Part shown: in pieces, positions 19,432-30,429 of the stretch
Numbering within the stretch: the first letter of the stretch is position 1
Layout of the letters: each line of letters begins with the position of its first letter
From: a virus
Virus record (IMG/VR): IMGVR_UViG_3300044611_001304
Coordinates: 1 to 30,960 of that record
Length of the DNA: 30,960 bases
Strand: one strand, 5' to 3'
Notes under the pieces: model-generated
Seen by the model: only the letters and a program-made list of their open reading frames with translations
What the model was told of the DNA's origin: nothing
Database searches by the model: none
Translations under genes and position numbers: made by a program

Positions 19432-19674
19432 ATGTCTTTTTATCAAATTGATAGAAATAAAGATTATATGAGAGAAATGTGGGGAACTACAAGTCTCATT
19501 ACTGATTACAATCAACAAAAAAATACAAAAAAAGTACTTCAGGAGATTATGCACGATCATGCACCAAAGCATGATTTTAAAAAACAAACTGAATTACACG
19601 AAAAGATCAGAAATGATGAAGATTATGATGATTGGAATTATGGTACAGAACCAGTCTATGGGAAAATTGTCTGA
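19432..19674 (+). CDS. Small hypothetical protein
   Basis: An 80-residue charged protein (MSFYQIDRNKDYMREMWGTT...), His/Asp/Lys-rich, with a helical KKVLQEIMHDHAPKHDFKK stretch. ATG 19432 has AGGAG 6 bases upstream, so it is preferred over a TTG at 19426. It lies between speD and gp25 in the late block. No family recognised. Confidence 0.68.
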   Translation: MSFYQIDRNKDYMREMWGTTSLITDYNQQKNTKKVLQEIMHDHAPKHDFKKQTELHEKIRNDEDYDDWNYGTEPVYGKIV

Positions 19675-19711
19675 AAAGTCTTATAGATATATAAAAGACA
19701 ATTAATCTTAG

Positions 19712-20113
19712 ATGCCAATTAGCATTTCAAGATCTTTTAAAGACATTAGTTTGTCTTTTTCACGTCATCCTGTTACAAATGATATTTTAATTTTAAAAAA
19801 TGAGGATGCAATTAAAAGATCTGTTCTCAATTTAGTTCAAACTCAAATTAGTGAGAGGTTCTTCAATAACTTATTGGGAACCTCTGTGAATTCTTCTTTG
19901 TTTGAACTTGCAACACAAGAAATAGAGATTATTTTAAAAAGAGAAATTGAAACTGTATTAAATAATTTTGAACCAAGAATTAGATTAAATAATATAGAGG
20001 TAGAAGTAATTGATGATTATAATGAATTGACCGTTAAAATTGTATATGACATTGTTGGACTACCATTACCACTACAGAATATAGAGTTTATTTTACAACC
20101 AACTAGAATATAA
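19712..20113 (+). CDS. gp25: Baseplate wedge subunit gp25
   Basis: A 133-residue protein matching gp25/lysozyme-like baseplate wedge proteins: an N-terminal SRSFKDISLSF, a helix around ILKNEDAIKRSVLNLVQTQ, RFFNNLLGTSV, and an ending VKIVYDIVGLPLPLQNIEF. Gp25 joins the wedges of the baseplate at the tube end. It is immediately followed, with a one-base overlap (TAATG), by gp6, the expected neighbour. Confidence 0.9.
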   Translation: MPISISRSFKDISLSFSRHPVTNDILILKNEDAIKRSVLNLVQTQISERFFNNLLGTSVNSSLFELATQEIEIILKREIETVLNNFEPRIRLNNIEVEVIDDYNELTVKIVYDIVGLPLPLQNIEFILQPTRI

Positions 20114-22005
20114 TGTCCTTCAATAACTTTACAAACTTAGATTTTAATGATTTAAGAACTCAAATTAAGAGTTATTTGAGAGCAAATGCAAATTTTACAG
20201 ATTTTGATTTTGAAGGATCTAATTTTTCTGTTTTAATTGATATTTTAGCATATAATTCTTACATTACTGCATTTAACACCAATATGGTGGTGAATGAATC
20301 CTTTATTGATAGTGCAACTCTTCGGGAGAATGTTGTTTCTCTTGCACGTAATATCGGATATGTACCAAGATCAAAAAGTGCATCAAAGGGAAAAATAAGT
20401 TTTTCCGTAAGCACACCTAGAGATTCTAGTGGTAATTTAATTTCAAAAACAGTTACTTTAAAGGCAGGAGTAGTTGCCTTAGGTGCTGTGGAGGGGGGAA
20501 ATTATATTTTTTCAATTCCAGAAGATAAAACAGTTGTTGTTGGAAATGATGGATTTGCAAATTTCACAGATGTTGAAATTTATGAAGGAACATTTTTAAC
20601 TAAATCATTTACAATTGACGATTCGCAACCAAATCAAAGATTTTTAATTCCAAATGCAAGTGTGGATACATCCACACTTCGTGTGAAAGTTACAAATGTT
20701 ATAAATGAAAAATATGAGTTATATAATAATATTTTTAAAGTAGACAAAACTTCAAAATTATTTTTAATACAAGAAGTTAGTGATGAGAAATATGAAATTG
20801 TATTTGGTGATAATATTTTAGGAAAAAGACCAATTAGTGGAAGTACCGTTCTTGTTTCCTATATTGTAACAAATGGAAAGGAAGGTGATGGTTGCTTTAA
20901 CTTTACATTTTCAGGAATTTTAGTTGATAATAATCAAACAGCAATCACAAGTGGAATTTCTTTAATTACCACAACTCAAGTATCAGAAAATGGTGACGAT
21001 ATTGAGTCTATTGATTCAATTAAATATCTTGGACCAAGAGTCTATGCCTCCCAGTATCGTGCAGTTACTGCAAATGACTATAAAGGATTAATCCCATCTA
21101 TTTTTCCAAATGTAGATACTGTTACTGCTTATGGTGGAGAAGAACTAGACCCACCAGAATATGGAAAAGTTTACATTTCAATAAAACCAAGAAATGGTAA
21201 ATTTTTATCTCAAATCTCAAAAAATGAGATTAAAAAGCAACTAAAGCAATATTCAATTGCAGGAATACAACCAGAGATTATTGATTTGAAATATTTGTAT
21301 GTTGAATTGGAATCCTCTGTATATTATGACAAAAGTTCAACTTCAAGTGTTACTGATTTACAATCTAGAGTTATTAATTCATTAAAGAGTTATGCAAAAT
21401 CAACAGAATTGAACAGTTTTGGTGGAAGATTTAAGTATAGTAAAGTTTCAACGTTAATTGATAGCACAAGCACTGCAGTCACTTCAAATATCACAAAAGT
21501 AAAAATAAGAAGAGATTTACAACCAGCACTCAATACTCTTGCAAATTATGAACTTTGTTTTGGAAATCAATTTCATATTCAAAAGTTAATTGATGGGAAA
21601 GGATATAACATAAAATCTACAGGATTTACTGTCAAAAATATAGCAGATAAATTATATTTAAGTGATACACCAAGGACAGATGAAGTTGGAACTATCTTTT
21701 TCTTTAGACTTGTGAATGGAGTTCCATTCATTGTAGTAAATAATGCAGGAGAAGTTAATTACAAAAAAGGAGAAATATTATTAAATCCAGTGATTATAAC
21801 TTCTTCGGATAATTCTTCGGGAATACAAATTCAAGCAATTCCGGAATCAAATGATATCATTTCTTTGAAAGATATATACTTAGAGATGGATACTACTACA
21901 CTTAAAGTAACTATGCTAGAGGATGTGATAACTTCTGGAGAAAATACCTCTGCAACAGAATATCCAGTCACATCTAGTTACAACAACGGAAATTATATAA
22001 GATAA
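20113..22005 (+). CDS. gp6: Baseplate wedge subunit gp6
   Basis: A 630-residue protein. The N-terminus (FNNFTNLDFNDLRTQIKSYL, then FTDFDFEGSNFSVLIDILAY, VNESFIDSATLRENVVSLAR) is characteristic of gp6-type baseplate J-like proteins, the inner wedge protein that drives sheath contraction triggering. Length fits T4 gp6 (about 660). The 1-base overlap with gp25 and immediate follow-on by the large structural gene are the usual cyanophage order. Confidence 0.9.
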   Translation: MSFNNFTNLDFNDLRTQIKSYLRANANFTDFDFEGSNFSVLIDILAYNSYITAFNTNMVVNESFIDSATLRENVVSLARNIGYVPRSKSASKGKISFSVSTPRDSSGNLISKTVTLKAGVVALGAVEGGNYIFSIPEDKTVVVGNDGFANFTDVEIYEGTFLTKSFTIDDSQPNQRFLIPNASVDTSTLRVKVTNVINEKYELYNNIFKVDKTSKLFLIQEVSDEKYEIVFGDNILGKRPISGSTVLVSYIVTNGKEGDGCFNFTFSGILVDNNQTAITSGISLITTTQVSENGDDIESIDSIKYLGPRVYASQYRAVTANDYKGLIPSIFPNVDTVTAYGGEELDPPEYGKVYISIKPRNGKFLSQISKNEIKKQLKQYSIAGIQPEIIDLKYLYVELESSVYYDKSSTSSVTDLQSRVINSLKSYAKSTELNSFGGRFKYSKVSTLIDSTSTAVTSNITKVKIRRDLQPALNTLANYELCFGNQFHIQKLIDGKGYNIKSTGFTVKNIADKLYLSDTPRTDEVGTIFFFRLVNGVPFIVVNNAGEVNYKKGEILLNPVIITSSDNSSGIQIQAIPESNDIISLKDIYLEMDTTTLKVTMLEDVITSGENTSATEYPVTSSYNNGNYIR

Positions 22006-22006
22006 A

Positions 22007-25000
22007 ATGTCAGAAGTTAAAAGAGTAAAAATCCAATCTTTTATTGAATCACAAATTCCAGAATTTTTAAATTCTGAATCTCCTCTGTTCAAAGAATTTT
22101 TAGAGCAATATTATATTTCACAGGAACATCAGACTGGTGTTACTGATTTAACAGTTAATTTACAAAATTATAAAAGCATTGATAATTTTAATAACGAAAC
22201 ATTTTACAGCACAGTTGGAATTTGTACTCTCACTTCTGATGTTGTGTCTTTTGATGATACGATTCTCGTCAATCATACAATTGGATTTCCCCAAAAATAT
22301 GGTTTATTGAAAATTGATAATGAAATTATTACATACACGGGAATTACAACAAATTCTTTTACTGGTTGTATTCGTGGTTTTTGTGGATTAGATAAAGATA
22401 ATACAAATGATTTATTTAAATTTTCTTCAACAGATACTTCAGACCATACAAAAAATTCACAGGTAATTAATTTAAATATTTTATTTTTTCAGGAATTATT
22501 TAAAAAATTCAAAACACAATTTTTACCTGGATTTGAAGATAGACAATTTGCAACTGGAATTAATTTACAAACAATATTATCAAGAGCAAAGGATTTTTAT
22601 ACTACAAAAGGAACTGATACTTCATTTAAAATTCTTTTTAGTGTTCTTTTTAATGAGTCAATATCTGTCATTAAACCACAAGACTATTTAATTTCTCCAT
22701 CATCAAATGATTATTTGATAACTAAAAATATTTTAGTTGAACAAATAATTAGAGATTCCACATTTAAAGTTTCGGATTCTACTTTAAGAAAAGAATTAAA
22801 AGGAAAAACAATATTTCAATCAACTTTAGATAATAAAACAGCAAGTGCATCAATTTATAATGTTGAATATAGACCAATAAATTCTGGAGATTTTATATAC
22901 AATTCGGTTGGATTTGACGAAACTGCACAAAAAAATTATATCACCAAGGATTTTTATGAAATTTCTTTAGATCGTACATCATTTATATTAAACTTTGAAT
23001 CTACTAAGAAAACAAAAGTTTTAGAAAATACATTCAAAAATTCAACTTCTATTTTAGTTGATTCTACAATTGGATTTAAAAAATCTGGAACTTTATTGAT
23101 TAAACCAAAAAATCTTTCAAATCCAATTGTTTTAACATACACTGATAAAACAATTAATGAATTTTTAAACGTAAGTGGTCTAACAATTGATTTAGATTAT
23201 GGTGCAGAAATAATTGAAGAAAATTTCTTATACACATATTTGGATGACGGATCAAAAATTGAATTCAGATTGATTAACATTATTAATGATATTGATTATA
23301 AAGAAACATCAAATTTAAGAGTAAATGATAAAATACAACTATCTTCATTTGGTATTGATTTAAATGACCGAATTGAATTCAATCAATGGATTTATAATGT
23401 ACCAACAACGCATCTCATAAAATCAGTAGATACAGGTAAAATATATTTGTATGAAAACATTAATTTATCTATTGGAGACCAAGTAGTATTATCTAATCCA
23501 GATTTAGTAGATGTACAAAATGTTACAGTAAGTATTGAAGAATTTGGTTTTAATGAATTTGGACCTTTTATATCAATAAAAGGTCCAAATACAAGCACAT
23601 TCAAAAAAACACATTTAACAAAAATCATTAATAAAGTTTCTAGTGATCAAAATTATTTTCCAAATGTTTCTATTTTTCCATCTTCAATTCAGAATACCTA
23701 CATTGATTATAATAGTGAAAATTTTTATGTTGCTTCTTCTGGACTCCCCAATTATGAAATTTATGCAACCGATAGAAAAACATTTGTTTCTGCAAATGTA
23801 AGTACGGGTTCAACTACAATTTTAAATTGTTCTAATCACAATTTATTTACTGGTGAAAAAATATATTATATTCAAAAATCTGGAAATGTTGGAATTAGAA
23901 CTTCTGCATATTTTGTAACAAAAGTAAATGACAATCAAGTAAAATTGTCATATAGTAATTCTGATTTATTCTCAAAAACTTATGTCCCAATAAAAAATAA
24001 TGTTGATGGTGATTATTTTGTTAAATTTGATTTTCAAAATAAATCATTAGGTAATCAAAAATTATTTAAAAAATTTAATTTAGTTAAAAAATTAAATAAA
24101 TTTTTTACAGATAATGATAAAAGTACTATAGATAAAGCCACTGGGATTTTAATCAATGGTGTTGAAATATTTTCACCGACTCTTTATGATGAAAATATTT
24201 ACTACGGAAAAATTAATTCAGTCATTGTTGAGAGTTCAGGAAAGGATTATGATGTTATTAATTTTTCTGGTTTAGAAGTTGATGATATTTATGGCACTGG
24301 TGCATCAGTAGAGGCAAATCTATCTGGAAGTCTGGATAAAGTAATATTATTAAATCCTGGAATTGGATATCCAAGAAAACCAAAAATTACTTTAGTTGGA
24401 GGAAATGGATCAGGAGCAGTTTTAGAGTCAAACTTAGTAAAAACTAAAATCGTATCAAAATTTAAACCAAGTTCCGCCATCAGCATTGGATCAAGCACAA
24501 TACAGTTTTTGACTAATCATAATTTTGATGACGGAGAAGAAGTATCTTATATTAATGATTCTAATGGAAATGTATCACCATTAATAAACAATTCAAATTA
24601 TTTCGTAGGTATAGTAAGTGCAACACAACTGAAATTATATAAAACTAAGGAAAATGCATTAGGAAAAAATAGTCCTATTACTTTCACTGGGATTGGTTCA
24701 GGAATACACTCTTTAAAAACCTTAAATTCAAAAAATACAATCACAAAAATTTATGTAAAAGAAAAAGGAAAAAATTATTCAAATAGATCGGTCAAAATAC
24801 CAAGTGATTTATCATCAAATAACCAAAATAATGGAATAAACACATTTGATGATTATATTTTTGCAAAAGAACACAATTTTAAAAATGAAGATGTAGTAAT
24901 ATACTCCACAAGTGGCACTTCAATATCTGGATTATCAACTCAAACAAATTATTATGTTACTGTAATTGATAGCAATAGATTTAAATTATCAGTTTTTGGA

Positions 25001-28000
25001 TCTTCTGAAAATCAAAGAATTAATTATGATAATAAAAAATATGTTAGGTTTTCTTCTGTAGGGGTAGGAACTCACATTTTCTCATATCCACCAATTCAAA
25101 TTGAAATTGAACACGTTTCTGGAATTGCAACTTCACCATCGGCAGAACCGATAGTTCTTGGATCAATTGAAAATGTTTTTATCACAAATGATGGAAAAAA
25201 TTATGGTTCTCCTGATACATTAAATTATCACAGAAAACCTAGAGTTGGAATTTTCAGTATTCTTTCTGAATGTATTCTAAAACCAGTTTTGTTGAATGGT
25301 TCTATTGTTGATGTTCAAATATTAAACTCTGGTAGAGGATACGGGAAAGACATTGATATAAAGATATTTGGCAAAGGAAAATATGCAGAATTATATCCAA
25401 TTGTAACAAATGGAAAAATAACAAGTATTAATATTTTGAATTCTGGTATAGGTTATGATGAAAAGACTACGTTACTTATTCAAAGAAGAGGTTTAGGTGC
25501 AAGATTTAGTGCCAATATTTTTGAATGGAAAATTAATCAAGTAGAAAAAAACAAAAAAATTATTTCACCCAATGATGGGGGTTTAATTGTACCTAGTAAA
25601 AACAACGAAACAACACTGGAATTTATTCATTTTTATCCACCAAAAAATCTAAGATTTAAAGTTAATAATTTTATTGATAAAGATAATAATGAAATCTTAC
25701 CAGACAATAATCAAAATCCATATAAAATTTTAGGGTGGGCTTACGATGGAAATCCAATTTTTGGACCATATGGAAAAGTTAATGGTGAGTCAAAATTATT
25801 ACAATCAAGCTATAAACTAAAAAATTCTGGTGAAATCGGAATTTCAATTTCAAATCAACTGAGACCCAATTTTGGATCAGGATTTTTTGTACAAGATTAT
25901 CTTTATGATAGGGGAACTGGAGATTTAGATGAATATAATGGAATGTTTATTAATGACAAAAATTTACCAAATATTAACTATGGTTACTTTTCAACGATTT
26001 CTAATGATGAAAAAGAACCACAGTATCCATATACAGTACCTTTGAATTTTAAAGATTTACCAATAGAAGAAAATTTTAATCCGTTATTTAATCAAGATTT
26101 TAATTTTGAATCCTTAGATATTGTTAGAAATATTGGACCTTATTATTTGAATTCAAGTAATTCTTCTTATGATTTAATTGATAAAATTGATTCAAAATAT
26201 AAACAAGAATTTATTGTTAAAGATATAAGTTCTTCTGGTATAACTTCAATTTCTATTTTTGAACCAGGTGATAATTATAAAGTAGGAGAATTAATTAAAT
26301 TTGACAGTAAATCTTCTGGTGGAAATTCAGTTTCTGCTGAGATTTCTAGGATAAAAGGAAAAAACGTATCAAATGTACAGGTTGGAATTTTAACATTTAC
26401 TGATGTAAATTTCATCACAAAGGGTGTTTCAATAAAAGGAATTACAAATCAACCACATAATCTAATTAGTGATGATGAAATCATTATATCCAATTTGTCA
26501 TCAAGTGAATTTAATCATTTGGAAGGAACTAAAAAAATATATGTTTTCCAAAACAGTGCAGGATTAGTAGAAAACCTAGAGAGTCAATCAGTTACTGGAG
26601 TGACAACATACGTTAAAGTTACCGATGTATCTGGATTTGAAGTTGATAATTTTATAGGAATAGGAACAGAAGTTTTAAAAATAATCAACATTTCTTCAAC
26701 GGAATCAAAATTATACGTAAATAGATTTGATAATTATTCTGGAATACACAGTGTAGGATTTGCAACTGTAACTTTGTTGCCAAATACATTTACATTTTCA
26801 ACTCAAAAATATGAAGATGATATAGTTGAAAATAAAACTGTTTATTTCAATCCAAGCAATACGATTGGAATTGGAACAACTGGTTCAATTTATTATAACA
26901 TAGTCGGATTTCAAACTGCTTTCGGAACTTTAAATGCAACAGGTCTCAGCACAGTTGGTGTAAATACTACTTTATTGGAAATTGGTGATTATGTATTTGG
27001 GACTAATATTCAAAATAACACAACTATAACATCAATTGGGATTGGTTCAATTACAATAACACCAGACCACACTCTTGGTGGTGGGATATCAACAAATTTA
27101 TTGACATTTTCAAGGAAAATATACGATAAAACTGTTCCAAGTCGTTCAATATACATACCAAGTCATAAATTTTATACTGGACAATCTATTACTTATAATG
27201 TTGGGTTGGTTGGAAATGGCATTGTGGTTTCTGAAACTGGGACAGGAACAACATTTAGATTAGCAAACAACCAAACAGTATATACAGTTAATTTAGGAAA
27301 AGATTATGTTGGTCTATCTACTTTAGGATTTACTACTAGTACTGGAATTGGAACGACACAAAATTCTTTATATTTTAGAAGTCCTATTGAAAATATTGGT
27401 TTGGCTCATTCTTTGACAACTCAATATGAAAAAATTAAGGGGAAAGTAAATAATTATTCAGTAGTCGTTTCAACTTCTCAAACACACGGTTTGCAAACAG
27501 GTGACAATATTAAATTTAATTTTGAACAAAGTAACACAAATACTATAAAATTAAGATACGACAAAGTAATTAGAAAAATAACTACAGAACTTATTGATTT
27601 TGACCCCTTATCGGGAATAAACACACTCACAAATGAAATTAATATTCCTGGAAATAATTTAAAAACAGGAGATAAGATTGTTTATTATACTAATGACCAA
27701 ACTTCTGTTGGTGGATTATCTACAAATGCTGTGTATTATGTTTTAAAACAAAATCCAGATAAAATTAAGTTATCAAGTTATCAATATGATGCTAATGTTG
27801 GAATTGCAATTACTTTGACTTCTGTTGGTTCAGGATTAACTCACAATTTTGCTCTCGTCAATCCACCAATCAATATTTTAAATGGAAATATAATATCCTT
27901 TGATTTAACTGATGGTAGTCTTTCAAATATGGATTTGAGACTATATGCAGATTCCAATTTTAGTAAAGAAATAGAAACATTCAAATATCTTAATTATGAC

Positions 28001-30397
28001 ACTAATAGAGTCAAAGAATTGAATACCAAGTTGTCTTTGCCAACTGAAATCTATTATAATTTAATTTCACTTTCTAAAAATGAAGATGAAAAAAATCAAT
28101 TGTCTTCAGATAAAGAAGTAAATGGATTCAATAAAATTAAAATAATCCCAAATAATATTAACACTTACCATTCTATAATAAAAACAGGAAATTCGCAGTT
28201 TAAATTTAATTTAAACGTTATTCCAGAACCACTCACATTTATTTCTGGATTATCAACATCATACTATGATACTGATTCAAAAAATGTTGTTGGTCCAATA
28301 TCAAATCTTAGAGTTAATTTTGGAGGAAGAGGATATAAGAAAATTCCAAAAATTTCTTCAATTACTACAACATCAGGAAAAGGTGCAGCATTAGAAGCAA
28401 AATCTTCTACTATTGGAAAAATAGAAAATTTAGAAAGAGTAAAAGATGGATTTGATTATCCAAGTGATACTACACTAAAACCTTTTTTAAGTGTTCCTGC
28501 TGTTGCTCAAATAGGAGATATTTCAAGAATAGAATATGTTGGTATTATAACTGGAGGAAATGGATATAATACTGCACCTACTTTAAAAGTTTTGGGGAAT
28601 AATAAAATTAAATTATCGGCCAAATTGCAAAGTGGTAGTGTAATTGGTGTTGATATTGTTGAGAATACTAATGATTTGATAACTCCATTGAGAATTGTAC
28701 CTATAAGAAATTCCAATGGTTATGAAATTGATAGTGTTGTTGCCTCCAATGATGGTTCTACTGTAACTTTAGAACTTCTTAATAATTCAGAATTATTTCC
28801 ACTAATTACAACTGGTTATGGAACAACTGATGTTGTATTTCCATTTACTGAAGGTGATGAAATTTTCATAGAAAACTGCAGGCAAGTGGATAGAACTAAA
28901 GATAATATAAACTCCAAAGATTATAGTTATAGATTTTTTACGGTAACTTCAGTGAGTTCTCAAAATTTTACTGTCACTTTTAGTATGACTGGTGTTAAAG
29001 ATTCATTGAATTTAAATCAAAATAATGGAGAATCAAATTATGAAAATGGATTTGGATATGGTTATGTAGTGAATAAAAAAGATATGGCCGTGTTTGAAAT
29101 GAATTTGGTTGATGATTTGAGTTATATTTCTGGAGAAAATGTTTTTGGATATGATAATAGAGGAAATTCAGTATTTTCTGCAAAAGTTGCAGAAAATGGT
29201 TGGGATAATGAAATTAACCAATTGAGAATGGTAGATGCAAAAGGAGAACTAGAAGTTGGAAATAAATTAAAAGGTGAAAAATCACTACTAAATGGAACAG
29301 TAAAAGACGTAAATAAATTTAATTTAAAAGCAAATCTAGGTGTCTCAAGAGATAAAGTAAATGAAAGCAAAAATCAAAGTGGATTTTTGAATGATTATTT
29401 ACAAAGACTCTCAGATAATTTTTATTATCAAAGATTTTCTTATGCAATTAAGAGTCAGATTTCTTATGATAAGTGGAAAGAACCAATCAAATCTCTAATT
29501 CATCCATCAGGATTTAAAGAATTTTCCGATTTAGATATTGTGAGTATTCCATCTTCAAATGTAAAAGTTGGAATTAGTAGTAATGATTTAAATCTTAGTG
29601 TTTTGATGGATAATATCCAGTCACTTTACACTAAAAATAATTTTACATTAGTTTTAGAAGATGATGATAATTTATTTGAAGATGGATCAATTGAAAGAAT
29701 TAATGTAGGTGCAGAAGAAGGAAATATTGCTGGAGTTGGAACTTTTGGTCCTATCTTTGGGGTTCCCCTCAAAGAGTATATTTTAAATAAAACAAATAAA
29801 GTTTTATTGATGAATGACATCAGTGATCAGTTTGATGGGTCAAATGATTACATTTCAATAGGAACTACCACAGCAACATTTAATGCTCTAAATCAATATT
29901 ATGTTGGAATTTCCACAGAAAATTTAAAAATAGGTGATTATATTGGAAATTCTGAATTTTTAATTCCAGAGGCAACATTAGTTGATGAAATTGGAATTAA
30001 CAGTATCAGAATAAATTTACCTCATCGTTTGCAAGTGGGAATTGATACGACTGATGTATCAATTAGAAGAAAATTACCTGGAAATAAAGTCGTAGGTAAA
30101 ACATCATTTGAACTCACATCTGGAATTAGTTCGGAAAAAGTACCATTATATTATCGTGAATTCAATTCTAATTCTTCCCAAATTTTGAATTTAGATAATA
30201 ATATAATCAATCTAAAGAGTCATAATTTCCAAACTGGTCAAAGAGTATTTTACAACCAATCAATTATATCTCAAACACCAGTTGGTTCTGCAACAACTGA
30301 AGTGGATAATGCGTTTTCATATAATGTTTCCAATAAATTTGATTCAAATACAATTATGAGATTTGATATGACCATATTCAAGTTTGATTCAAATTAA
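22007..30397 (+). CDS. Giant virion structural protein with YHYH-like domain
   Basis: A 2796-residue protein. It follows gp6 after one base, in the position of the gp7-like wedge gene, and I take it as a giant baseplate or tail structural protein. Residues about 1241-1350 contain a YHYH-like domain (ILGWAYDGNPIFGPYGK, then YDRGTGDLDEYNGMF). The sequence is Asn/Ser/Ile/Lys-rich and has many repeated phrases, such as G-x-GY (GIGYPRKP, GRGYGKD, GGRGYKKIP) and LS-type YYV motifs, indicating beta-repeat architecture. Its AT-rich codon use exceeds that of the early genes. I saw no frameshift, but a 2796-residue length could hide one. Confidence 0.85.
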   Translation: MSEVKRVKIQSFIESQIPEFLNSESPLFKEFLEQYYISQEHQTGVTDLTVNLQNYKSIDNFNNETFYSTVGICTLTSDVVSFDDTILVNHTIGFPQKYGLLKIDNEIITYTGITTNSFTGCIRGFCGLDKDNTNDLFKFSSTDTSDHTKNSQVINLNILFFQELFKKFKTQFLPGFEDRQFATGINLQTILSRAKDFYTTKGTDTSFKILFSVLFNESISVIKPQDYLISPSSNDYLITKNILVEQIIRDSTFKVSDSTLRKELKGKTIFQSTLDNKTASASIYNVEYRPINSGDFIYNSVGFDETAQKNYITKDFYEISLDRTSFILNFESTKKTKVLENTFKNSTSILVDSTIGFKKSGTLLIKPKNLSNPIVLTYTDKTINEFLNVSGLTIDLDYGAEIIEENFLYTYLDDGSKIEFRLINIINDIDYKETSNLRVNDKIQLSSFGIDLNDRIEFNQWIYNVPTTHLIKSVDTGKIYLYENINLSIGDQVVLSNPDLVDVQNVTVSIEEFGFNEFGPFISIKGPNTSTFKKTHLTKIINKVSSDQNYFPNVSIFPSSIQNTYIDYNSENFYVASSGLPNYEIYATDRKTFVSANVSTGSTTILNCSNHNLFTGEKIYYIQKSGNVGIRTSAYFVTKVNDNQVKLSYSNSDLFSKTYVPIKNNVDGDYFVKFDFQNKSLGNQKLFKKFNLVKKLNKFFTDNDKSTIDKATGILINGVEIFSPTLYDENIYYGKINSVIVESSGKDYDVINFSGLEVDDIYGTGASVEANLSGSLDKVILLNPGIGYPRKPKITLVGGNGSGAVLESNLVKTKIVSKFKPSSAISIGSSTIQFLTNHNFDDGEEVSYINDSNGNVSPLINNSNYFVGIVSATQLKLYKTKENALGKNSPITFTGIGSGIHSLKTLNSKNTITKIYVKEKGKNYSNRSVKIPSDLSSNNQNNGINTFDDYIFAKEHNFKNEDVVIYSTSGTSISGLSTQTNYYVTVIDSNRFKLSVFGSSENQRINYDNKKYVRFSSVGVGTHIFSYPPIQIEIEHVSGIATSPSAEPIVLGSIENVFITNDGKNYGSPDTLNYHRKPRVGIFSILSECILKPVLLNGSIVDVQILNSGRGYGKDIDIKIFGKGKYAELYPIVTNGKITSINILNSGIGYDEKTTLLIQRRGLGARFSANIFEWKINQVEKNKKIISPNDGGLIVPSKNNETTLEFIHFYPPKNLRFKVNNFIDKDNNEILPDNNQNPYKILGWAYDGNPIFGPYGKVNGESKLLQSSYKLKNSGEIGISISNQLRPNFGSGFFVQDYLYDRGTGDLDEYNGMFINDKNLPNINYGYFSTISNDEKEPQYPYTVPLNFKDLPIEENFNPLFNQDFNFESLDIVRNIGPYYLNSSNSSYDLIDKIDSKYKQEFIVKDISSSGITSISIFEPGDNYKVGELIKFDSKSSGGNSVSAEISRIKGKNVSNVQVGILTFTDVNFITKGVSIKGITNQPHNLISDDEIIISNLSSSEFNHLEGTKKIYVFQNSAGLVENLESQSVTGVTTYVKVTDVSGFEVDNFIGIGTEVLKIINISSTESKLYVNRFDNYSGIHSVGFATVTLLPNTFTFSTQKYEDDIVENKTVYFNPSNTIGIGTTGSIYYNIVGFQTAFGTLNATGLSTVGVNTTLLEIGDYVFGTNIQNNTTITSIGIGSITITPDHTLGGGISTNLLTFSRKIYDKTVPSRSIYIPSHKFYTGQSITYNVGLVGNGIVVSETGTGTTFRLANNQTVYTVNLGKDYVGLSTLGFTTSTGIGTTQNSLYFRSPIENIGLAHSLTTQYEKIKGKVNNYSVVVSTSQTHGLQTGDNIKFNFEQSNTNTIKLRYDKVIRKITTELIDFDPLSGINTLTNEINIPGNNLKTGDKIVYYTNDQTSVGGLSTNAVYYVLKQNPDKIKLSSYQYDANVGIAITLTSVGSGLTHNFALVNPPINILNGNIISFDLTDGSLSNMDLRLYADSNFSKEIETFKYLNYDTNRVKELNTKLSLPTEIYYNLISLSKNEDEKNQLSSDKEVNGFNKIKIIPNNINTYHSIIKTGNSQFKFNLNVIPEPLTFISGLSTSYYDTDSKNVVGPISNLRVNFGGRGYKKIPKISSITTTSGKGAALEAKSSTIGKIENLERVKDGFDYPSDTTLKPFLSVPAVAQIGDISRIEYVGIITGGNGYNTAPTLKVLGNNKIKLSAKLQSGSVIGVDIVENTNDLITPLRIVPIRNSNGYEIDSVVASNDGSTVTLELLNNSELFPLITTGYGTTDVVFPFTEGDEIFIENCRQVDRTKDNINSKDYSYRFFTVTSVSSQNFTVTFSMTGVKDSLNLNQNNGESNYENGFGYGYVVNKKDMAVFEMNLVDDLSYISGENVFGYDNRGNSVFSAKVAENGWDNEINQLRMVDAKGELEVGNKLKGEKSLLNGTVKDVNKFNLKANLGVSRDKVNESKNQSGFLNDYLQRLSDNFYYQRFSYAIKSQISYDKWKEPIKSLIHPSGFKEFSDLDIVSIPSSNVKVGISSNDLNLSVLMDNIQSLYTKNNFTLVLEDDDNLFEDGSIERINVGAEEGNIAGVGTFGPIFGVPLKEYILNKTNKVLLMNDISDQFDGSNDYISIGTTTATFNALNQYYVGISTENLKIGDYIGNSEFLIPEATLVDEIGINSIRINLPHRLQVGIDTTDVSIRRKLPGNKVVGKTSFELTSGISSEKVPLYYREFNSNSSQILNLDNNIINLKSHNFQTGQRVFYNQSIISQTPVGSATTEVDNAFSYNVSNKFDSNTIMRFDMTIFKFDSN

Positions 30398-30399
30398 GT

Positions 30400-30407
30400 C
30401 ATAAATA
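30400..30407 (+). promoter_or_regulatory. T4-type late promoter
   Basis: CATAAATA at 30400-30407, within the 13-mer TAAGTCATAAATA that is identical to the one before the tail-collar gene (1321-1333). It lies 23 bases upstream of the ATG at 30430. Confidence 0.7.
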
Positions 30408-30429
30408 ATCAAAAGAATTTCATTACCTA

